From: Enemella dayhoffiae
GTDB taxonomy: Bacteria; Actinomycetota; Actinomycetes; Propionibacteriales; Propionibacteriaceae
Direction of reading: 5' to 3'
Length of the DNA: 64,000 nt
NCBI RefSeq assembly: GCF_002250625.1
Contig: NZ_NMVQ01000043.1
Coordinates: forward strand, 62,001 to 126,000
Shown: positions 59,354 through 64,000 of the stretch, in pieces
How the letters are laid out: each line of letters begins with the position of its first letter
Numbering within the stretch: the stretch's first letter is position 1
Notes under the pieces: model-generated
The model's database searches: none
What the model saw: only the letters and a program-made list of their open reading frames with translations
Told to the model about the DNA's origin: nothing
Made by a program: the position numbers and the translations under genes

Positions 59354-59413
59354 CCTCAGCCGGGGGTGTCCGGCCTCAGCCCAGGGTGTCCGGCCTCAGC
59401 CCAGGGTGTATAG
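59354..59413. repeat. Three 20-bp tandem repeats at the 3' end of the YwiC-like gene
   Basis: The unit CCTCAGCCCAGGGTGTCCGG occurs at 59354-59373 (with two changes), 59374-59393 and 59394-59413 (last six bases differ). The third contains the stop codon and last residues (TLG) of the YwiC-like gene, so the first two copies are duplications of its 3' end. Confidence 0.85.
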
Positions 59414-60232
59414 GGCGAGTGCTGCGAAGGCGAGGCTGAGCACGATCTCGCCGATACCGGCCTGCTTGGGGGTGACGGTACGCCCGGACATCGGCCCGAG
59501 CAGGGGAACGAGCACCGCCCGCAGCAGCACCAGGTCGAAGAACACGGCCCAGGCCCAGCCGAGCCCGCTGGCCGCGGCGGTCACCACGGCGACGGCCGAG
59601 GCGACCGCGTGCCAACCGATCGACAGCATCAACCAGCTCGCCTCGCTGCGGTGGCGGATAAGGGTCTTCACATAGAGGACCGTGCCGAAGAAATAACCGA
59701 ACGCGAGCAGGCTGAGCGTGATCGTGCTCGCGCTGATCGGCAGCTCGGTCGGGTTCGGGTGCAGGATGGTGATCGGCATCAGGCAGGCCGCCGCCACCGT
59801 GAGCAGCCCGGAGATCGTGCTCCGCTCCTGGTGGTGGGCGACCAGCCACAACGTGCCCGTGATCAGCGGCGTGTAGACCCCCGCCCAGACGAGCAGTTCC
59901 CAGCCGATCTGGCTGAGGGCGACCAGTCCGGAGGCGGCGGTGAGGATGCACCAGGCGGCGATCGGGGTCACATAGCGTGAGCGGCGACGGGTGCTGCGGA
60001 CCTTGAGCCAGCCGGAGATCGAGTTGAACGCGAAGTAGCCCAGGATCCAGCAGGCGAGCAGGGGAAGCAGGTGCAGAGACAGGCCGTCGCGGCGGACCGT
60101 TGCGACGACGGCGAGCAGGCTGGGCACCAGCAACATGGCCCACGCTCCGTGCTGGCGAGGGATCCACCCCTCGCTGCGGCGTCCCCGACGAACGGCCGTG
60201 ACGGCCGACGAGCGGGACACCGAGGTACTCAT
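59396..60232 (-). CDS. YwiC-like membrane protein
   Basis: The 278-residue protein has the family signature WIPRQHGAWAMLLVPSLLAV at residues ~23-42 and about eight membrane helices, with YFFGTVLYVKTLIRHRSEAS in the middle. YwiC-like proteins are of unknown function and are often found near nitrate respiration genes. None are visible here. The start is ATG 60232; the A+T-rich stretch upstream (60233-60327) has TTGATCAA at 60265-60272 and no recognised gene. Confidence 0.88.
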   Translation of the reverse strand: MSTSVSRSSAVTAVRRGRRSEGWIPRQHGAWAMLLVPSLLAVVATVRRDGLSLHLLPLLACWILGYFAFNSISGWLKVRSTRRRSRYVTPIAAWCILTAASGLVALSQIGWELLVWAGVYTPLITGTLWLVAHHQERSTISGLLTVAAACLMPITILHPNPTELPISASTITLSLLAFGYFFGTVLYVKTLIRHRSEASWLMLSIGWHAVASAVAVVTAAASGLGWAWAVFFDLVLLRAVLVPLLGPMSGRTVTPKQAGIGEIVLSLAFAALALYTLG

Positions 60233-60327
60233 TTGCTCGAATGTAATGGTGATTCGGGACGTTTGATCAAGAGAATATTAAGAAAACCCCCAAGAGTTTG
60301 ACCAGTTGTCAGAATTGTGACGGGGTG

Positions 60328-61305
60328 TCAGGAAACGCGTGAGCGGGTCACGATGAATCGCGGATCGCGCGTCAGGATCGCGGTCCGCCCCACCGCGCGC
60401 CACAGGGCCGGGAGGTAGGGCAGGTGGGCGTTCCAGACGGCCCACAGCTCGCCACCGGGACGAAGCACGCGCCCGGCGTCGCGAAACATCGCGAGGGTGG
60501 GTGAGGTGTCCTTGGCGGTGCCGACGTGGAACGGCGGGTTGGTGACGATCAGGTCGGCGGAGTCGGGCGGGCGGCCGGTCAGGCTGTCGGCGAGCTGGAT
60601 CGTCGCGCTGAGCCCGTTGGCCGCGAGGGTGGCCCGGGTCGCGGCGGTCGCCGCGCGTGAGTTGTCGACGGCGGTGACGCTGAGGCCGCGGCGGGCGAGG
60701 ACGGCGGTGAGCGTGCCGTTGCCGCAGCCCAGGTCGATGGCTTGCGGACCCGGGGGTGTGAGCCGGTCGAGGGCGCTGATCAGCAGCCGGGTGCCGGGGT
60801 CCACCCTGGTTCCGCCGAACGTGGCGCCGTGGGCATGCAGGGTGAGGTCGAGGTCCGCGTGATGGCGGTGCCGCGGCCAGTCGACCGGGCCGGGTGTGGG
60901 GTGGTTGGCGATCAGGGCGCGGGACTTCTGTCTGCCGAGCGAGGCGCGGACCTCGCCGAAGCGGCTGGCCAGGGTGTCGTTCATCGACCGGGTCATGTGC
61001 CGGGTCCGTCCGCCGAGGACGAGGTGGGCTGAGGGGTCGGCGGTGGCCGCGATGCGCTGGGCGTATTCCTCGAGCGCGCCGAGCGACTTCGGCAACCGGC
61101 CCAGGACGAGGGTGACGTCGGCGGCGTCAAGGGGCGCCTCGGTGTGGTCGGCCGGGAGGTCGTCGTACGCCCGGACGTCGCTCCACCGCTGCCGGGCGGC
61201 GGCGGTCAGCGCGGGGGAGTCCAGGACCAGGACCGGGCCGGGATCGCCGGTGGTCTGGGTGAGGCTGAGCGCCTCGTCCCAGACCAGGGCCTCCACCGGA
61301 TCCAC
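60328..61305 (-). CDS. Class I SAM-dependent rRNA methyltransferase (RsmC/RlmG-like)
   Basis: The 325-residue protein has an N-terminal half with the weak fold of a duplicated methyltransferase (VLVLDSPALTAAARQRWSDV) and a catalytic half with the SAM motif AIDLGCGNGTLTAVLARRG, VTAVDNSRAA and the NPPFH motif in LIVTNPPFHVGTAKDTSPTL. NPPFH enzymes of this layout methylate guanine N2 in rRNA (16S G1207 or 23S G1835 type). GTG start at 61305, with TAGGCT (61312-61317) six bases upstream. Confidence 0.9.
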   Translation of the reverse strand: MDPVEALVWDEALSLTQTTGDPGPVLVLDSPALTAAARQRWSDVRAYDDLPADHTEAPLDAADVTLVLGRLPKSLGALEEYAQRIAATADPSAHLVLGGRTRHMTRSMNDTLASRFGEVRASLGRQKSRALIANHPTPGPVDWPRHRHHADLDLTLHAHGATFGGTRVDPGTRLLISALDRLTPPGPQAIDLGCGNGTLTAVLARRGLSVTAVDNSRAATAATRATLAANGLSATIQLADSLTGRPPDSADLIVTNPPFHVGTAKDTSPTLAMFRDAGRVLRPGGELWAVWNAHLPYLPALWRAVGRTAILTRDPRFIVTRSRVS

Positions 61306-61311
61306 CCCCGC

Positions 61312-61317
61312 AGCCTA
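61312..61317 (-). promoter_or_regulatory. Leaderless-type -10 box of the rRNA methyltransferase
   Basis: TAGGCT on the minus strand lies six bases before the GTG start at 61305. Confidence 0.55.
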
Positions 61318-61343
61318 GTGGCCTGCGCCGAGGATGAGGGCCG

Positions 61344-61480
61344 CCCACTTCGCGTACCGAACGTCACTTCGCGCGCTCAATGTCACTTCGCGCGCTCAAT
61401 GTCACTTCGCGGCTCACCGGTGATCCGCGAGGTGGAACTCGTCACGCGAGGTGAAACTCGGTCCGCGAGGTGGAGTGCTG
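61344..61480. repeat. 19-bp-period array that reverses direction at its centre
   Basis: Four units with core CACTTCGCG start about every 19 bases (61346, 61365, 61384, 61403); two of them continue CGCTCAAT. After GCTCACCGGTGATC the core appears in reverse complement-like form, CCGCGAGGTGGAACTCG (61425), ACGCGAGGTGAAACTCG (61444) and CCGCGAGGTGGAGTGC (61463), again with 19-base steps. It lies between the methyltransferase and PDRP genes. Confidence 0.75.
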
Positions 61481-61505
61481 GGTGGCTTCGCCAGGCTCAG
61501 CCACC
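61481..61505. repeat. REP-like hairpin before the PDRP gene
   Basis: GGTGGCT and AGCCACC form a 7-bp stem around TCGCCAGGCTC. The sequence is a one-change variant of the GGCTTCGACAGGCTCAG repeat found at 374-393 and 36089-36170. Confidence 0.6.
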
Positions 61506-61547
61506 GTTGCGCTCAGCCCCGGGATGAGCGGCGGGTCTGACCGGGAG

Positions 61548-61553
61548 TAGGTT
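61548..61553 (+). promoter_or_regulatory. Leaderless-type -10 box of the PDRP gene
   Basis: TAGGTT lies seven bases before the GTG at 61561. Confidence 0.5.
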
Positions 61554-61560
61554 GTGTGCC

Positions 61561-62442
61561 GTGTCCGGGCAGCCGTTGGAAATCCACGTCATCGCCGACT
61601 CGACCGGCGAGACGGCGGCGCGGCTGGCCCGTGCGGCGCAGGCACAGTTCCCGAACCACCCGTTCCGGATCGTGCGGCACCCCCGGATCACCACCCCCAA
61701 GGGTCTGTTCCTGATCTTCGACGACATCCGCCAGCACCATGATCGACCGGTGGCGGTGCTGTCGACCCTGGTCAACCAGGTGCTGCGCGACCTGGTCGAC
61801 GACGCGTGCGCCGAGCTGGGCATCGTGCACTGCGACCTGCTCGGCCCGACCCTGCAGCAGCTCGAGATCGCCACCGGCGCGCCGGCCGAGCGGGTGCCGA
61901 TGCGTCCGGTCGGTGTCGAGGCGGACTATTTCAGCCGGATCGCCGCGATGGAGTTCGCGGTACGCCACGACGACGGCCAGCAGTTGGCCGGGTTGAAGGA
62001 CGCCGACATCGTGCTCGTCGCCGCCTCCCGTTGCGGCAAGACGCCACTGTCGATGTACCTGGGCTACCTCGGCTACAAGACGGCCAACGTCCCGCTGGTG
62101 GCCGGTATCGAACCTCCCGCCGAGCTGTTCCAACTCGACCGCTGGCGCATCGTCGGGCTCACCCTGGACCCCGAGCGGATGGCCGCGATCCGCGCCCGCC
62201 GGGTCACCACGATGGGCAGCCGCGGCCGACACAAGGACGGGTACGCCGACCTGGCCAAGATCTATGACGAGCTCGACGAGATCAGCGCGATCCAGCGCCG
62301 GCTCGGCTGCCCGGTGCTCGACACCACCAAGATCGCCCTCGAGGAGGCCGCCTCCCGCATCATCGATCTGGTCGACAACCGGGCCCGCGCCAACGGCCGC
62401 GCCCTGCGTCGCCCGCCGGGAGAGATGGTGATGGCACCGTGA
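61561..62442 (+). CDS. Pyruvate, phosphate dikinase regulatory protein (DUF299)
   Basis: The 293-residue bifunctional kinase/phosphorylase controls PPDK by ADP-dependent phosphorylation and Pi-dependent dephosphorylation of a Thr beside the catalytic His. Family blocks are IHVIADSTGETAARLARAAQ, the P-loop ASRCGKTPLSMYLGYLGYKT and the C-terminal YDELDEISAIQRRLGCPVLD with TTKIALEEAASRII. The GTG start has a -10 box upstream. The target, ppdK, follows 121 bases later, the expected gene order. Confidence 0.95.
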   Translation: MSGQPLEIHVIADSTGETAARLARAAQAQFPNHPFRIVRHPRITTPKGLFLIFDDIRQHHDRPVAVLSTLVNQVLRDLVDDACAELGIVHCDLLGPTLQQLEIATGAPAERVPMRPVGVEADYFSRIAAMEFAVRHDDGQQLAGLKDADIVLVAASRCGKTPLSMYLGYLGYKTANVPLVAGIEPPAELFQLDRWRIVGLTLDPERMAAIRARRVTTMGSRGRHKDGYADLAKIYDELDEISAIQRRLGCPVLDTTKIALEEAASRIIDLVDNRARANGRALRRPPGEMVMAP

Positions 62443-62563
62443 GAGATGTTTCGTCTGACGGCACCCGTTTCCGCCCAACAGCCCTTGTCACCCCAGTATT
62501 GCAGACAGCACCATCCGGCCAGTCGTGCCGGCCGCTGGCGATCGAATCGAAGGAGATTCCCAG

Positions 62564-64000
62564 ATGACCCACACCGATTACGTCTATGACCTCTCCGACG
62601 GCGATGCCACCATGCGCAACCTGCTCGGCGGCAAGGGCGCGGGCGTGGCCGAGATGAAGCGGCTGGGCGTACCCGTTCCGGACGCGTTCACCGTCACCAC
62701 CACCGCCTGCGTGGAGACCATGCGACGCAAGGGGGAGTGGCCGGAATCGCTGTGGCAGGAGGTGCTCGACGGCCTGCACCGGCTGGAGGAGCGGACGGGA
62801 CTGAAGCTGGGGGACGCCGAGAAGCCGCTGCTGCTGTCGGTGCGCTCCGGCGCGGTCCAGTCGATGCCGGGGATGATGGACACCATCCTCAACCTGGGCG
62901 TCTCGGAGGAAACCGTTCCGGCGTTGGCGAAGGCAGGCGGCAACGAGCGCTTCGCGTGGGACTCCTATCGCCGCTTCATCCAGATGTACGGCGAGGTGGT
63001 CGAGGGGATCGAACCGCACGTCTATGAGGACGCGCTCACCAAACTGAAGAGCGACCGTGGGGTCGAGCACGACACCGACCTGACCGCCGAGGACCTCAGG
63101 GAACTCGTTGCCACGTTCAAGAAGCTGTCCGATGACGCCCTTGGCGGCGCCTGGACCAACGACCCGACCGAGCAGTTGAAGAAGGCGATCAACGCCGTCT
63201 TCAAGTCCTGGCTCAACCCGCGCGCCGACGTCTATCGCAAGGCCAACAACATTTCCGCCGACCTCGGCACCGCCGTGAACGTGATGCAGATGGTGTTCGG
63301 CAACCGCGGTGACGACTCGGCGACCGGCGTCTGCTTCACCCGCAACCCGTCCACCGGCGCCAAGGAGCTCTATGGTGAGTTCCTGGTGAACGCCCAGGGT
63401 GAGGACGTCGTCGCCGGCATCCGCACTCCGCGCAATCTCGAGGAGATGAAGGAAGTCCTGCCGGAGGCGTACGACCAGCTGATCGACACCATGAACCGGA
63501 TGGAGCAACACTACAAGGACATGCAGGACATGGAGTTCACCATCGAAGGTGGTCAACTCTATCTGCTGCAGACCCGCAACGGGAAGCGCACCGCCGCCGC
63601 CGCCCTGAAGATCGCCAACGACATGGTGGCCGAGGGGATCCTGACCAAGGAGGAGGCGCTCAACCGGATCGAGCCGGCCCAGCTGGACCACCTGCTGCAC
63701 CCGGCGATCGACCCGAGTCACGGCCAAACCCCTATCACCAAGGGACTTCCGGCCTCTCCGGGGGCGGCGATGGGCACCGTGGTGTTCGACGCGGACACCG
63801 CTCACGAAAAGGGCCACGCCGGCGAACCGGTGGTGCTGGTCCGCTTCGAGACCACCCCCGACGACATCCACGGCGTGCTGGTGGCCCAGGGTGTGCTGAC
63901 CGCCCACGGCGGCATGACCTCCCACGCGGCCGTCGTCGCGCGTGGCATGGGCCGCCCCTGCGTGGCGGGCGCCCACGAGATCAAGATCGACCCGAAGGCC
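62564..64000 (+). CDS. ppdK: Pyruvate, phosphate dikinase, N-terminal part (runs off the window)
   Basis: 479 codons are visible of an enzyme that is usually ~880 residues. It interconverts pyruvate + ATP + Pi with PEP + AMP + PPi. The N-terminal ATP-grasp domain has LLGGKGAGVAEMKRLGVPVP, the loop LLLSVRSGAVQSMPGMMDTI and DLGTAVNVMQMVFGNRG, with TGVCFTRNPSTGAKELYGEF. The central domain carries the phosphorylated His in LTAHGGMTSHAAVVARGMGR, with the regulatory Thr two residues before it. GAAGGAGAT precedes ATG 62564. The upstream gene encodes its regulator. With a pyrophosphate-linked metabolism this step can serve gluconeogenesis. Confidence 0.97.
   Translation, partial: MTHTDYVYDLSDGDATMRNLLGGKGAGVAEMKRLGVPVPDAFTVTTTACVETMRRKGEWPESLWQEVLDGLHRLEERTGLKLGDAEKPLLLSVRSGAVQSMPGMMDTILNLGVSEETVPALAKAGGNERFAWDSYRRFIQMYGEVVEGIEPHVYEDALTKLKSDRGVEHDTDLTAEDLRELVATFKKLSDDALGGAWTNDPTEQLKKAINAVFKSWLNPRADVYRKANNISADLGTAVNVMQMVFGNRGDDSATGVCFTRNPSTGAKELYGEFLVNAQGEDVVAGIRTPRNLEEMKEVLPEAYDQLIDTMNRMEQHYKDMQDMEFTIEGGQLYLLQTRNGKRTAAAALKIANDMVAEGILTKEEALNRIEPAQLDHLLHPAIDPSHGQTPITKGLPASPGAAMGTVVFDADTAHEKGHAGEPVVLVRFETTPDDIHGVLVAQGVLTAHGGMTSHAAVVARGMGRPCVAGAHEIKIDPKA

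Noticed and set aside
1-64000. Prophage, integrative element or plasmid segment
   Set aside because: No integrase, capsid, replication or conjugation gene was found, and tRNA-Gly genes show no attachment-site duplication.

Overview
The window is chromosomal DNA of a high-GC (roughly 70% by eye) actinobacterium. The gene set fits the Propionibacteriaceae or a close relative: polyphosphate glucokinase, a secreted 5'-nucleotidase with LGFP cell-wall repeats, a DUF4282 protein, pyruvate phosphate dikinase with its DUF299 regulator, and many genes whose -10 box (TANNNT) lies 6-7 bases before the start codon, as in leaderless actinobacterial transcripts. The genus assignment is inference. I see no phage, plasmid or integrase module. 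The unusual content is dispersed repeats, palindromes and a high load of broken genes.

Layout. 1-4.8 kb: the end of a 2-oxo acid dehydrogenase E2 gene, a DUF4282 membrane protein, a secreted nucleotidase and a HAD phosphatase remnant. 4.8-8 kb: a FadE5-like acyl-CoA dehydrogenase behind a double operator, followed by two TetR regulators. 8-9.9 kb: a secreted SH3 protein, a strong hairpin, three tandem 70-bp palindromic elements and a 46-residue CDS with a palindrome inside its promoter. 9.9-14.3 kb: dGTPase, a small Rho_N-like protein, pgi and a SanA-like protein. 14.4-17.8 kb: a three-gene oxidation operon (frameshifted GMC oxidoreductase, small partner, aldehyde dehydrogenase). 17.8-24.8 kb: an SDR remnant, a glycogen debranching-type hydrolase, two CNNM/CorC-type proteins (one frameshifted), an aldo/keto reductase and an AbiEi-like protein. 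24.9-31.8 kb: argS, a secreted lysozyme-fold protein, a two-component system and two membrane-anchored secreted-domain proteins. 31.9-36.1 kb: a dicarboxylate symporter, an aldo/keto reductase, ppgK and galE. 36.2-38.8 kb: an overlapping PH-domain/PH-domain/DUF1707 operon. 38.9-39.7 kb: two tRNA-Gly genes around a PemK/MazF toxin. 39.8-48.9 kb: small redox enzymes, two EamA transporters, a LysR regulator, a Nudix hydrolase, a class III aminotransferase, lhgO and a hydrolase. 48.95-50.2 kb: two decayed genes back to back. 50.2-54.8 kb: an alcohol dehydrogenase, a DUF4334 protein, a MazEF pair, a DsrE/AhpD-like operon and an AAA ATPase. 54.9-60.2 kb: modBC, a secreted Ig-like protein, a YhhN protein, a hexose-phosphate mutarotase and a YwiC-like protein. 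60.3-64 kb: an rRNA-type methyltransferase, the PPDK regulatory protein and ppdK, which runs off the right edge.

How the genes connect. ppgK, pgi, the debranching enzyme, galE, the mutarotase and the PPDK pair together describe glucose, glycogen and polyphosphate handling with a pyrophosphate-linked pyruvate/PEP step. The acyl-CoA dehydrogenase with two TetR genes is a fatty-acid utilisation locus. The GMC/aldehyde dehydrogenase operon would oxidise an alcohol to an acid if its frameshift is not real. Cell-envelope functions recur (nucleotidase-LGFP, SH3 protein, lysozyme-fold protein, PH-domain operon).

The strongest unexplained signals are: a ten-base palindrome GGCGTACGCC present at least 20 times; three tandem 70-bp elements with perfect 12-bp terminal inverted repeats; two unlinked 67-bp palindromic elements with shared ends; a 19-bp-period repeat array that reverses orientation at its centre; an odd tRNA-Gly beside a PemK toxin; and three genes broken by loss of a single base, which could be biology or assembly error.
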